Of a DNA stretch of 64,000 nt, positions 43,078 through 52,028 are shown one piece after another. Source of the DNA: Microbacterium profundi (lineage in GTDB: Bacteria; Actinomycetota; Actinomycetes; Actinomycetales; Microbacteriaceae). A program made the translations under genes and the position numbers. Every line of letters starts with the position of its first letter. Position 1 is the first letter of the stretch. The notes below the pieces were generated by a model. That model was given only the letters and a program-made list of their open reading frames with translations, was not told where the DNA came from and ran no database searches. The stretch spans positions 1,736,001 to 1,800,000 of the forward strand of contig NZ_JPSY01000001.1 of NCBI RefSeq assembly GCF_000763375.1, given 5' to 3'.

Positions 43078-45201
43078 ATGGCCTCCCTCTCTGCCGTCGA
43101 CATTCGCGCTGCCGCCCTCGCCGCACTGCGCGATCTCGTCGGCCGCCCCGATGCCGACTTCCATGAGGGGCAGTACGAAGCGATCGAGGCGCTGGTCGCC
43201 CAGCGGCGGCGGGCGCTCGTGGTGCAGCGGACCGGCTGGGGCAAGTCCGCCGTCTACTTCGTCGCGACCCTGCTGCTGCGCCGGCAGGGCGCCGGTCCCA
43301 CGGTGCTCGTCTCGCCGCTGCTGGCGCTGATGCGTGACCAGATCGCGGCGGCCGAACGCGCCGGCGTGCGCGCGGTGGCGATCAACTCGACGAACGCGCA
43401 CGAATGGGGCGACGTGCTCGCCCAGCTCGACCGCGACGAGGTCGACGTGCTGCTGGTGTCGCCGGAGAGGCTGAACAACCCCGCCTTCCGTGAGCAGCAA
43501 CTGCCGGCGCTCGTGCGCCGCATCGGCATGCTCGTCGTCGACGAGGCGCACTGCATCAGCGACTGGGGTCACGACTTCCGCCCTGACTACCGGCGCCTGC
43601 GCGACCTCATCACGCAGATGCCTGCGGAGGTGCCGGTGCTCGCCACGACGGCGACGGCGAACAGCCGGGTCGTCGCCGACGTCGAGGAGCAGCTCGGGGT
43701 CGCGGGCACGGGAGACGACATGGCCGACGACGGTGTGCTCACGATCCGCGGCCCGCTCGCCCGCGCATCCCTGCGACTCGGCGTGCTGCGCCTTCCCGAT
43801 GCGGCCCGCCGGTTGGCCTGGCTGCTCAGCCATATCGACGACCTGCCAGGATCGGGCATCATCTACACGCTCACCGTCGCCGCGGCCGTCGACACCGCCC
43901 GGCTGCTGCGCGAGCGCGGCCATGAGGTGCGCGCGTACACCGGGCAGACCGACACCGATGAGCGTGAGGAATCGGAGGGCATGCTCAAGCGCAACGAGGT
44001 GAAGGCGCTCGTCGCGACGAGTGCGCTCGGTATGGGCTTCGACAAGCCCGACCTCGGTTTCGTGCTGCACCTCGGAGCGCCGTCGTCGCCGGTGGCCTAT
44101 TACCAGCAGGTGGGGCGTGCAGGGCGAGCGAGCGAGAGCGCGGATGTGCTGCTGCTACCAGGACCCGAGGACCGCGACATCTGGCACTACTTCGCCACGG
44201 CATCCATGCCCGATCAGGAGCGCGCCGAGCGCGTGATCGCAGCCCTCGGCGATGCGCCGATCTCGACCCCTGTACTCGAGGCGATGGTCGACATCCGTCG
44301 CACCCCGCTCGAACTGCTGCTCAAGGTTCTCGATGTGGACGGTGCGGTGCGCCGGGTGCAGGGCGGGTGGGTCGCCACCGGTGAGAGCTGGGTCTACGAC
44401 CGGGACCGCTACGAGCGCATCGCCGCCGAACGCGTCGCAGAGCAGCAGTACATGCTCGAATACGAGCAGACCGACGGATGTCGGATGGAGTTCCTGCAGC
44501 GTTCGCTCGATGACGACACGGCCGCGCCCTGCGGGCGGTGCGACAACTGCGCCGGTGCGTGGTTCCCTCGCGAGATCGGGCAGGCGGCGACATCTGCGGC
44601 ATCCGAGTCCCTCGACCGGGTCGGCGTTGCGATCGACCCGCGCCGCATGTGGCCGACGGGCGCCGACCGACTCGGGGTTCCGGTGAAGGGTCGCATTCCT
44701 GCGGCTGAGCAGGCCGGCAGCGGACGAGCGCTGGCCCGACTCACCGACCTCGGATGGGGCGGCACGCTGCGTACGTTGTTCGCAGCGGGTGCGCCCGATG
44801 GCCCGGTGACCCCGCAGGTGCTCGCCGGCTGCGTGCGGGTGCTCGCAGGGTGGGGATGGGCCGAGCGACCCGTCGCGGTCGTCGCGATGCCGTCGCGATC
44901 GCGTCCTCTGCTCGTCGACTCGCTCGCGCACGGGATCGCCGAGATCGGCAAGCTGCCCTTCATCGGCCCGCTGACGCTGGTCGACGGCGGACCCACCGGA
45001 CAGCCGGGTGGCAACAGCGCGTTCCGGCTCGCGGGTCTCTGGGAGCGCTTCAGCGCGGATGGACTCGAGATCCCCGACGGGCCGGTGCTGCTCGTCGATG
45101 ACCAGGCCGACAGTCGTTGGACCCTCACCGTCGCCGCCCGTTCCCTCCGGCAGGCGGGAGCGAGCGAGGTACTGCCGTTCGTGCTCGCGTTACGCGGCTG
45201 A
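43078..45201 (+). CDS. recQ: RecQ-family ATP-dependent DNA helicase with C-terminal PRTase-like domain
   Basis: 707-residue SF2 helicase. Motif I is QRTGWGKSAVYF (Trp where most RecQ have Gly), motif II VVDEAHCISDWGHDFRPDYR, motif III ATTATANSR, motif VI QVGRAGRASESADVLLL. The zinc site is CRMEFLQRSLDDDTAAPCGRCDNC-like with four Cys (text split: CRMEF and CGRCDNC). No HRDC is visible; instead the last 200 residues contain a phosphoribosyltransferase-like fold with VLLVDDQADSRWTLTVAARS. This RecQ-PRTase fusion occurs in actinobacteria. ATG 43078 follows CAGAGT by 6 bases. Its end overlaps convergent paaZ by 12 bp. Confidence 0.92.
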   Translation: MASLSAVDIRAAALAALRDLVGRPDADFHEGQYEAIEALVAQRRRALVVQRTGWGKSAVYFVATLLLRRQGAGPTVLVSPLLALMRDQIAAAERAGVRAVAINSTNAHEWGDVLAQLDRDEVDVLLVSPERLNNPAFREQQLPALVRRIGMLVVDEAHCISDWGHDFRPDYRRLRDLITQMPAEVPVLATTATANSRVVADVEEQLGVAGTGDDMADDGVLTIRGPLARASLRLGVLRLPDAARRLAWLLSHIDDLPGSGIIYTLTVAAAVDTARLLRERGHEVRAYTGQTDTDEREESEGMLKRNEVKALVATSALGMGFDKPDLGFVLHLGAPSSPVAYYQQVGRAGRASESADVLLLPGPEDRDIWHYFATASMPDQERAERVIAALGDAPISTPVLEAMVDIRRTPLELLLKVLDVDGAVRRVQGGWVATGESWVYDRDRYERIAAERVAEQQYMLEYEQTDGCRMEFLQRSLDDDTAAPCGRCDNCAGAWFPREIGQAATSAASESLDRVGVAIDPRRMWPTGADRLGVPVKGRIPAAEQAGSGRALARLTDLGWGGTLRTLFAAGAPDGPVTPQVLAGCVRVLAGWGWAERPVAVVAMPSRSRPLLVDSLAHGIAEIGKLPFIGPLTLVDGGPTGQPGGNSAFRLAGLWERFSADGLEIPDGPVLLVDDQADSRWTLTVAARSLRQAGASEVLPFVLALRG

Positions 45202-47244
45202 GCGCTCCTTCTCTACCAGCGTCAGCACGTCGTACGTCGCCACCGTCTCCTCGTTCTGGTTGCGGATCACGGCATCCCAGCGCACCTCGCCGTACTCATC
45301 GGTCTCCCGAGGCGTGATCTGCTTCGCAGTCAGTTCGACGCGGATGCTGTCGCCCGGCGAGACCGGAGTGATGAAGCGCAGATTCTCCAGCCCGTAGTTC
45401 GCGAGCACGGGACCGGGCTCAGGATCGACGAACAGCCCAGCGGCCCACGACACGAGCAGATAGCCGTGGGCGACGCGTCCGGGGAAGAACGGGTTCGCGG
45501 CGGCGGCCTGCTCGTCCATGTGCGCGTAGAAGGTGTCGCCGGTGAAGTGGGCGAACGTCTCGATGTCGTCGAGCGTCACCTCACGAGACGCTGAGGCGAT
45601 GCGGTCGCCGACCTGCAGCTCTGCCAGCGACTTCCGGAACGGATGGATGCCGTCATACCGGGCCGTCGCCCCGACATGCCACACACCCGTCAGCGCCGTC
45701 AGCATGTCGGGCGATCCCTGCACGGCCGTGCGCTGCATGTGGTGCAGCACGGCGCGGATGCCGCCGAGCTCTTCACCCCCGCCCGCGCGGCCCGGACCGC
45801 CGTGCACGAGACCGGGCATCGGCGATCCGTGCCCCGTGGATGAGCGCGCGTCATCGCGGTCGAGGAACAGAACTCGTCCGTTCGAGGCGGCGATGCCGGT
45901 CATGAGTTCGGCGGCGAACTCAGGGTCGTGCGTCGCGACGCTGGTCACGAGCGATCCGCCGCCGTGGGCAACGAGAGACGCGGCCTCAGACGTCGTGGAG
46001 TAGGTCAGCAGTGAAGCCACGGGGCCGAATGCCTCGACCTCGTGCACGGCATCCGCCCCTGCGTCGTCGAAGCGCAGCAGCATCGGGGCGACGAAGGCAC
46101 CGTCGGCCGCGGAGGAGCCGTCGACGCCGCGCACCTCCGGCGCATCGCTGGAGCCGACGACGATCCGGCCACCCGCATCCTGCAGCACCTGCACCTGTCG
46201 CAGCACCTCGTCGCGCTGGGTGAGCGAGACGAGCGGGCCCATCGTCACACCCTCGGCGCGCGGGTCGCCGATCACGATCTTCGCCTCGAGCCGTGCGCGC
46301 ACCGCGTCGATGACGGCGTCGGCGGATGCTGTCGGCACGATCGCGCGTCGGATCGCCGTGCACTTCTGTCCGGTTTTCGACGTCATCTCCGTCACCAGTT
46401 GGCGTACGTAGGCGTCGAACTCGGGCGTTCCCGCGACCCCGTCGGGGCCGAGCACCGAGGCGTTGATCGAGTCGGTCTCAGCGTTGAACCTCACGCCCCG
46501 CGGAGTCTGCGATCGCAGCCCGGCCGCCGTGGACGCACTGCCGGTGAACCCGACGATGTCGCCCAGGCGCAGGTCGTCGAAAAGCGTGGGCACACTGCCG
46601 CTGACCAGCTGCAGCGACCCGTCCGGCAGCAGCTCCGATTCGACGAGGATGCGCACGAAGGCCTCGGCGAGATAGCCGGTCGGCGTCGCGGGCTTCACGA
46701 GCGTCGGCATCCCCGCGAGGAATGCGGGCGCGAACTTCTCGAGCGCGCCCCACACCGGGAAGTTGAACGCGTTGATCTGCACTGCGACGCCCGGCAAGCG
46801 CGTGAACACATGGCGGCCGAGGAACGTGCCGTCCTTCGAAAGCGGCTCGATCGGGCCGTCGACGTACACGTGGCCGTTGGGCAGTTCGCGGCGCCCCTTA
46901 CCGGAGTAGGCGAACAGCACCCCGATGCCGCCGTCGATGTCGACCCAGGAGTCGGCCGTCGTCGCCCCGGTGCGCGCCGAGAGGGCGTAGAGCTCGTTCT
47001 TGCGCTCGGTGAGCGCGAGCGCGAACTGTTTGAGCAGCACGGCACGCTGGTGGAACGTCAGCGCTCCCAGCGATGCCTGACCGACCGTGCGGGCGTAGTC
47101 GAGTGCGCCTGTCAGATCGATGCCCTGACTGCTGACCCTGGTGATCTCCTCGCCGGTCGAGGCATCACGGACGATCAGTGCACCGGCGTCCGAGTCCGGC
47201 GTCCACCATGCGCCCTGGACGTAGCCGGGCAGAACCTCGCTCAT
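45190..47244 (-). CDS. paaZ: PaaZ bifunctional oxepin-CoA hydrolase / aldehyde dehydrogenase
   Basis: 684-residue ring-cleavage enzyme: a MaoC-like hydratase domain opens oxepin-CoA and an ALDH domain oxidises the resulting aldehyde. The ALDH part (about 1-520) has INAFNFPVWGALEKFAPAFL, IVGFTGSASTAAGLRSQ and the catalytic Cys in TSKTGQKCTAIRRAIVPTAS. The hydratase part (about 540-684) has FAHFTGDTFYAHMDEQAAA and FPGRVAHGYLLVSWAAGLFV with the hot-dog D/H residues. It is the last gene of paaF-paaH-paaZ, overlapping paaH by 4 bp. Confidence 0.95.
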   Translation of the reverse strand: MSEVLPGYVQGAWWTPDSDAGALIVRDASTGEEITRVSSQGIDLTGALDYARTVGQASLGALTFHQRAVLLKQFALALTERKNELYALSARTGATTADSWVDIDGGIGVLFAYSGKGRRELPNGHVYVDGPIEPLSKDGTFLGRHVFTRLPGVAVQINAFNFPVWGALEKFAPAFLAGMPTLVKPATPTGYLAEAFVRILVESELLPDGSLQLVSGSVPTLFDDLRLGDIVGFTGSASTAAGLRSQTPRGVRFNAETDSINASVLGPDGVAGTPEFDAYVRQLVTEMTSKTGQKCTAIRRAIVPTASADAVIDAVRARLEAKIVIGDPRAEGVTMGPLVSLTQRDEVLRQVQVLQDAGGRIVVGSSDAPEVRGVDGSSAADGAFVAPMLLRFDDAGADAVHEVEAFGPVASLLTYSTTSEAASLVAHGGGSLVTSVATHDPEFAAELMTGIAASNGRVLFLDRDDARSSTGHGSPMPGLVHGGPGRAGGGEELGGIRAVLHHMQRTAVQGSPDMLTALTGVWHVGATARYDGIHPFRKSLAELQVGDRIASASREVTLDDIETFAHFTGDTFYAHMDEQAAAANPFFPGRVAHGYLLVSWAAGLFVDPEPGPVLANYGLENLRFITPVSPGDSIRVELTAKQITPRETDEYGEVRWDAVIRNQNEETVATYDVLTLVEKERSAA

Positions 47245-48083
47245 TCGTCATCCCATCTGTAGAAGCCTTGGCCGCTCTTGCGGCCGAGCCTGCCCTCCGT
47301 GACCATCTGCCTGAGCAGCGCCGGCGGTGCGAAGCGTTCGCCGAGGGTCGCGTACAGCTCTTCGGCGATGCCGAGGCGCACGTCGAGGCCGACGACATCG
47401 GTCGTGCGCAGCGGGCCCATCGGATGCCGGTACCCGAGCTCCATGGCCCGGTCGATGTCCTCCGCCGAGGCGACGCCGGCATCCAGCATCCTGATCGCTT
47501 CGAGTGCGAGCACGAGGCCGAGCCGACTGGACGCGAAGCCGGGGGAGTCGCGGACGACTATCGGCGTCTTTCCCAGTGTCTCCACCCAGTCGCGCGCCCG
47601 GTCGGCGAGTGCCGGATCCGTCGCGGATCCGCACACGATCTCGACCAGCGACGACGACGGCACCGGATTGAAGAAGTGCAGACCGAGGAACCTCTGCGGA
47701 CGGGTGAGCGATGTAGCCAGGGCGTCGATCGAGATCGATGACGTGTTCGAGGCGAGCACCGCATCGGCGGCCAGCACGCTCTCCACGCGGGCGAGCGCCT
47801 CGGACTTGAGCGCACGGTCCTCCGGAACGGCCTCGATCACGAGGTCACGGTCTGCGAGGATTCCGGCATCCGTGCCTGCGCGGAGGGCCGCGTTCAGGTC
47901 GTCGAGCGTCCGTTCGGTGCTGTCGCGCTTCACGGAGCGCTCAAGGCTCTCGTGGATGCGATGCACCGCCGCCGTCATCGCGGCGCCGTCGCGTTCGACG
48001 ATGATGACATCGGAACCGGCCAGCAGGAATGCATGCGCGATCCCTGCGCCCATGCGGCCTCCGCCGAGTACACCCACCTTCAC
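47241..48083 (-). CDS. paaH: 3-hydroxyacyl-CoA dehydrogenase PaaH-like
   Basis: 280-residue NAD-dependent dehydrogenase oxidising 3-hydroxyadipyl-CoA. The Rossmann motif is VGVLGGGRMGAGIAHAFLLA, the catalytic His lies in RFLGLHFFNPVPSSSLVEIV, and the C-terminal domain has YRHPMGPLRTTDVVGLDVRL. Length is that of short PaaH/Hbd enzymes. It overlaps both neighbours by 4 bp, confirming operon structure with paaF and paaZ. Confidence 0.92.
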   Translation of the reverse strand: MKVGVLGGGRMGAGIAHAFLLAGSDVIIVERDGAAMTAAVHRIHESLERSVKRDSTERTLDDLNAALRAGTDAGILADRDLVIEAVPEDRALKSEALARVESVLAADAVLASNTSSISIDALATSLTRPQRFLGLHFFNPVPSSSLVEIVCGSATDPALADRARDWVETLGKTPIVVRDSPGFASSRLGLVLALEAIRMLDAGVASAEDIDRAMELGYRHPMGPLRTTDVVGLDVRLGIAEELYATLGERFAPPALLRQMVTEGRLGRKSGQGFYRWDDE

Positions 48084-48823
48084 CGTCGGCCTCGCCTCTC
48101 CAGGAACTCGGTCATCCGGCGCATCTTCTCCGGGCTCTCGAACAGCTCGGCCTGCAGATCGCCGTCGATACCGGGATGCGTCTCGCGCGGTGCACGCATG
48201 GCCCGTTTGGTGTGCTGGGTGGCGAGCGGATCGTTCGCGGCGATCCGATCCGCGATCGCGTGCGCTGCCACGAGCAGCTCATCGGCGGCGTGGATGCTGG
48301 AGACGAGGCCGGCGCGCAGCGCCTCGTCCGCAGTGAGAAGTCGCCCGGTGAGCAGCATCTCGCTCGCCAGGCCGTCGCCGACGATCTCTCGCAGCCGCCA
48401 GGTTCCGCCGGCTGCGGCCATGATGCCGAGACCGGTCTCTGGGTTGCCGATCTTCAGCGTTGGCGTGGCGATGCGGATGTCGGCCGCGTAGGCGAGCTCG
48501 GCGCCTCCACCGAGTGCATAGCCGTCGATCGCGGCGATCACCGGCATCGGCAGCTCATGGATGCGGATGAAGGCGGTGGCGTTGATGCCGCGGCGTGCGT
48601 CTTCGGCGCGACGGGCGCGCAACTGGGTGATGTCGGCGCCGGCCGCGAACACGCCGTCGACGCCGGTGAGGATCAGGATGCGCGGCTCGGTCTCGAGTTC
48701 CTCGCACAGCGCATGCAGCACGTCGATGATCTCGCGGTCGATCGCGTTGCGCTTGTCGGGGCGGTTCAACCGGGCGACGACGCGGTCGGGGCTGCGTTCG
48801 ATGACGAGGGGTTCCTCGTTCAT
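48080..48823 (-). CDS. paaF: Enoyl-CoA hydratase PaaF-like
   Basis: 247-residue crotonase. The oxyanion-hole pattern is DGVFAAGADITQL and AIDGYALGGGAELAYAADIR, with both hydratase glutamates in place (GGAEL and KIGNPETGLGIMAAAGG). This separates it from the PaaG-like protein at 35785, which has Asp instead. It should hydrate 2,3-dehydroadipyl-CoA. It is the first gene of paaF-paaH-paaZ, behind the palindrome shared with the paaA operon and divergent from the TetR gene. Confidence 0.9.
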   Translation of the reverse strand: MNEEPLVIERSPDRVVARLNRPDKRNAIDREIIDVLHALCEELETEPRILILTGVDGVFAAGADITQLRARRAEDARRGINATAFIRIHELPMPVIAAIDGYALGGGAELAYAADIRIATPTLKIGNPETGLGIMAAAGGTWRLREIVGDGLASEMLLTGRLLTADEALRAGLVSSIHAADELLVAAHAIADRIAANDPLATQHTKRAMRAPRETHPGIDGDLQAELFESPEKMRRMTEFLERRGRR

Positions 48824-48864
48824 GTGCGCTCCTGACTGCGTCGTCTGGTCCGGCCCGGCAGTTT

Positions 48865-48880
48865 CTGACCGATCGTTCAG
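48865..48880. promoter_or_regulatory. PaaR-type operator between paaF and tetR
   Basis: CTGACCGATCGTTCAG followed by TAATTATTAT. It matches the site before paaA at 14 of 16 positions, differing only in the central TA/AT. Placed between two divergent genes, it can control both the catabolic operon and the regulator. Confidence 0.8.
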
Positions 48881-48937
48881 TAATTATTATGCCAAGGTTG
48901 CGCGGCGTCGGCAATCGCTGGTGTCAGACTGGAACGC

Positions 48938-49564
48938 GTGTCAGTGCCATCGTCCGAAGAAGTCGCGGCAGCGATGCCCGCTGCACGCCGAGGGCGACCG
49001 GGCTACGACCAGCGGCAGATCCTCGAGATCGCCGTGCAGGTCTTCATCGAACACGGGTACGACGCGACCTCGGTGGCCTCGCTCGCCGAACGCCTCGGCC
49101 TCTCGAAGTCCGCGCTGTATCACCACTACGCGTCGAAGGAGCGTCTGCTCGAGCTTGCCCTCGACGAGGCGATGGGGTCGTTGGAAGCCGTGCTGCGTGA
49201 ACCGGGGGCGACAGCGGGCTCTGCGGGCGATCGGCTCGAGTACGTGCTTCGAGGTGCGGTGCGTGTGCTCGTCGACAAGCTCGCGTACGTGACACTGCTG
49301 CTGCGGGTGCGCGGCAACAGCGACGTCGAACGCGCGGCGCTCCAGCGGCGGCGCGGATTCGACGATCAGATCACCGATATGGTGCGGGCCGCTCAGGCCG
49401 AGGGGACGGTGCGCGCCGACGTCGGAGCGGCGGTCGCCACGAGGCTGCTGTTCGGCATGGTCAACTCGATCGTCGAGTGGTACCGGCCCGGTGGGCCCGA
49501 AGGCGCGGAAGCGCTCGCGGACGATGTGCTCACGATTGCCCTCGACGGGCTGCGCACGCGCTGA
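48938..49564 (+). CDS. paaR: TetR-family regulator, PaaR-like
   Basis: 208-residue TetR repressor. The HTH is in RQILEIAVQVFIEHGYDATS and ASLAERLGLSKSALYHHYAS KERLL; the C-terminal ligand domain is helical and divergent. CAGACT lies 7 bases before GTG 48938, again a leaderless arrangement. It is divergent from paaFHZ and probably recognises the palindromes at 48865 and 40585. Phenylacetyl-CoA as inducer is known for PaaR proteins and inferred here. A short hairpin AGCCCG-AAG-CGGGCT follows the stop (49564-49578). Confidence 0.85.
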   Translation: MSVPSSEEVAAAMPAARRGRPGYDQRQILEIAVQVFIEHGYDATSVASLAERLGLSKSALYHHYASKERLLELALDEAMGSLEAVLREPGATAGSAGDRLEYVLRGAVRVLVDKLAYVTLLLRVRGNSDVERAALQRRRGFDDQITDMVRAAQAEGTVRADVGAAVATRLLFGMVNSIVEWYRPGGPEGAEALADDVLTIALDGLRTR

Positions 49565-49833
49565 GCCCGAAGCGGGCTGAGCGCCGGGAAGTGCAGCAAG
49601 CTGATCACGCTCGACACCGCCCATCTGGTTGCTGCTACGCGAACCCTTCCATGCGCGCGCATATTCCGAATGACGCGGAGCGACGATCCGCCGACGCGCC
49701 GTGACGGCCTGTCGAACGCGAGTCCGATTCGACGAGCGCGCGCGGCTGAGCGAAGGAGAAAAGTGTCCGTCATTCGCGAGGTTGACCGACACTCTCCTCC
49801 TTCCACGGCTGCGCGGAGCGAGGAAACCCCGCC
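49565..49833. other. Intergenic region without a recognisable gene
   Basis: After the tetR hairpin I see no conserved reading frame. An imperfect inverted repeat around 49757-49801 (GGAGAAAAGTGTC versus GACACTCTCC) may terminate the convergent ABC operon. The short frames here lack start signals and coding character. Confidence 0.5.
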
Positions 49834-50952
49834 TCAGCGCCGCAGCGCCTCGCGGAACTTCACCCGCGCGCCCATCTTCAGCAGGGAGTTCTCGTAGATC
49901 TTCGCGCCGATCAGGATCACCACGATGCATGCCACGAGCATGATCGCCAGCGAGGCCAGCGGCTCCCACCACTCCGCCTCGTTGAAGAACAATCGGATCG
50001 GCATCCCGACCGGGGCAGAGAACGGCACGTACGAGAGCACGGTCATCACGACGGGGTTGTCGCCGAAGAAGATCACCAGGACGTACGGGATCATCGTCAG
50101 GTACATCACCGGGGTCAAGGTGGTGCCGGCGTCCTCCTGGCGCGACACCATCGATCCTGCGGCGGCGAACATGGCCGCGAGCAGGATGAACCCGAACAGG
50201 AAGAACACCGCGAACCAGACGACCGGGCCGCCGAGTCCCGCCAGCAACCCGGTCTGACCGGTGACGATCAGCCCGATGGTGCCGACGGTCGCCAGCAGCA
50301 CGATCTGCGACATGGCGAGGATCGTGTTGCCGACCACCTTGCCGGCCAGCAGTACGCGTGCCGGGATGCTGGAGAGCAGGATCTCGACGACGCGGGTCTG
50401 CTTCTCCTCCACGACGCTGGTGGCCACCGGCATGCCGAACATCATCGCCGACATCATGAACACCAGACCGAAGCCGATGCCGAGCAGGTACCGGAGTGGC
50501 CCGCTGCCCGCGGCATCCGGGTTGAGCAACTCGACCTCCGGAGTCGCGGAGAGGGCCATCATCAGGCTCTGGGGCGCCTCCTTGTCGGCGATGATCACGA
50601 GGCCGGTCGGCGACGACGGGTCATCGACCACGGCGGCGTCGACCTCGCCCGATTCGACGAGCGCGGTGGCCTCATCCCGATCGGCGACCTCGGTCACGTC
50701 GTAGCCGTCGACTTCGGAAAGAGCGGATGCCGTGGCACCGGTCGCCGCGATGGGAGTCGCGCTGGAGTTCGAAGAGGAGAAACCGGCCCAGATGACGCCG
50801 GCGAGGGCGATCAGCAGCAGGATGCCGGTCGAGATCAGATAGGCCTTGCTGCGCAGTTTGGTGCTCAGTTCGCGCTCTGCGACGAGCCAGACGCCCTGTC
50901 CGGTGGAGACGGTCGAACCGTAACCGGTCCCTGAGCCTGTCGAAGGGTTCAC
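49834..50952 (-). CDS. ABC-2 type exporter permease
   Basis: 372-residue permease of the NatB/YhaP type. One helix near the N-terminus (LISTGILLLIALAGVIWAGF) is followed by an extracytoplasmic domain (about 50-165) and five or six clustered helices with MMFGMPVATSVVEEKQTRVV, EILLSSIPARVLLAGKVVGN. The protein starts MNPSTGSGTGYGS, the PSTGSGT coming from an inverted family A repeat at the GTG start. The start overlaps the ATPase stop (GTGA). The substrate is unknown; Na+ or drug/lantibiotic export are family precedents only. Confidence 0.88.
   Translation of the reverse strand: MNPSTGSGTGYGSTVSTGQGVWLVAERELSTKLRSKAYLISTGILLLIALAGVIWAGFSSSNSSATPIAATGATASALSEVDGYDVTEVADRDEATALVESGEVDAAVVDDPSSPTGLVIIADKEAPQSLMMALSATPEVELLNPDAAGSGPLRYLLGIGFGLVFMMSAMMFGMPVATSVVEEKQTRVVEILLSSIPARVLLAGKVVGNTILAMSQIVLLATVGTIGLIVTGQTGLLAGLGGPVVWFAVFFLFGFILLAAMFAAAGSMVSRQEDAGTTLTPVMYLTMIPYVLVIFFGDNPVVMTVLSYVPFSAPVGMPIRLFFNEAEWWEPLASLAIMLVACIVVILIGAKIYENSLLKMGARVKFREALRR
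50926..50947 (-). repeat. Family A repeat at the start of the ABC permease gene
   Basis: On the minus strand CCCTTCGACAGGCTCAGGGA begins two codons after the GTG start and encodes PSTGSGT, the same peptide that ends DnaK and GrpE. Confidence 0.82.
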
Positions 50953-51845
50953 TGGATGACCTCCTTGAAGATCTGGGCGAGGGTGGGATGCTGCGGACCG
51001 AACCTGCTGACGTCACCGTCCTGCAACGCGCGCCGGAGCACGCGCTGCGCGGAGGCCGGATCGTCTGTGTCGAACACGGCGTTCCCGCCCTCGAAATCGA
51101 CGACCGTGACGCCCGGCTCCTCGCGCAGCCACCCGACATCGCCATTGCTCTCCAGCTCCCATCGAGGGGCCGAGTGCTGCTCGCGCAGCTGGTCGCGGGG
51201 TCCTGCAGCCCGGATCGTTCCGCCTGCGATGATGACCAGGTCATCGCACAGGCGCTCCACGACATCGAGCTGATGCGAGGAGAACAGCACCGAGACCCCG
51301 CGCGCCGCACGTTCCTGCAGCACGCCGGCGACCTTTTCGACGGCGAGCGGGTCGAGACCCGAGAACGGCTCGTCGAGGATCAGCACCTCCGGATCGTGCA
51401 CGAGGGATGCCGCGATCTGCGCCCGCTGCTGATTACCGAGCGACAATGCCTCGATGTTGTCGTTCAGGCGCTCGCCGAGTCCGAGCTCTTCGAGAAGCGC
51501 GGTCGCATGCGACGTGGCATCCGTCTTGGAGAATCCGTGCAGGCGGGCGAAGTACACGACCTGCTCAAGTACCTTCATCTTCGGGTACAGCCCGCGCTCC
51601 TCCGGCATGTAGCCGAACTGGCGGCGTGCATCAGGCGTCAGCGTGGTGCCGCCGAGCGTGACGGATCCGCCGTCGGAGGCGAGCAGCCCGAGCACGATGC
51701 GCATCGTGGTCGTCTTGCCTGCGCCGTTGCCGCCGACGAAGCCGGTGAGGTGGCCGGCGACGACCGGGAAGGTGACGTCGTCGAGCACCAGGCGAGTACC
51801 GTAGCTCTTCGTTATGCCGGTCAGTTGAAGCGTTCCTGAGGTCAT
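50949..51845 (-). CDS. ABC transporter ATP-binding protein
   Basis: 298-residue ATPase of the NatA type, partner of the following permease. Walker A is GFVGGNGAGKTTTMRIVLGL, signature EALSLGNQQRAQIAASLVHD (LSLGNQQR for LSGGQ), Walker B PEVLILDEPFSGLDPLAV, and switch His in SVLFSSHQLDVVERLCDDL. A C-terminal extension of about 80 residues is present. First gene of the two-gene operon; divergent from the FMN reductase gene. Confidence 0.93.
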   Translation of the reverse strand: MTSGTLQLTGITKSYGTRLVLDDVTFPVVAGHLTGFVGGNGAGKTTTMRIVLGLLASDGGSVTLGGTTLTPDARRQFGYMPEERGLYPKMKVLEQVVYFARLHGFSKTDATSHATALLEELGLGERLNDNIEALSLGNQQRAQIAASLVHDPEVLILDEPFSGLDPLAVEKVAGVLQERAARGVSVLFSSHQLDVVERLCDDLVIIAGGTIRAAGPRDQLREQHSAPRWELESNGDVGWLREEPGVTVVDFEGGNAVFDTDDPASAQRVLRRALQDGDVSRFGPQHPTLAQIFKEVIQ

Positions 51846-51930
51846 TTCGACTCGTTCCTTCGCTCAATGCATCGCATGCCTCCACGCTACGAGGCGCCTC
51901 GGCACGTCGGCATCCCCCCTGCGACGGACA

Positions 51931-51959
51931 TTTACGTTCTATGCAAAGGAATTTAATTT
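51931..51959 (+). promoter_or_regulatory. Promoter before the FMN reductase gene
   Basis: TTTACG (51931-51936), 17-bp spacer, TAATTT (51954-51959), inside the unusually AT-rich stretch GGAATTTAATTTCC. The leader to GTG 52029 is about 60 bases with AAGGAA before the start. No other structure was recognised in the 183-bp divergent gap. Confidence 0.5.
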
Positions 51960-52028
51960 CCGGACGGTGCGTTGAGCACGATGAATGCACATGGCTCATG
52001 ACTGAGCCCGAACAGAAGGAACACACCT

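Noticed and set aside
49670..49943. Short frames between tetR and the ABC permease
   Set aside because: No Shine-Dalgarno sequence or leaderless -10, no homology, and one overlaps the permease end.
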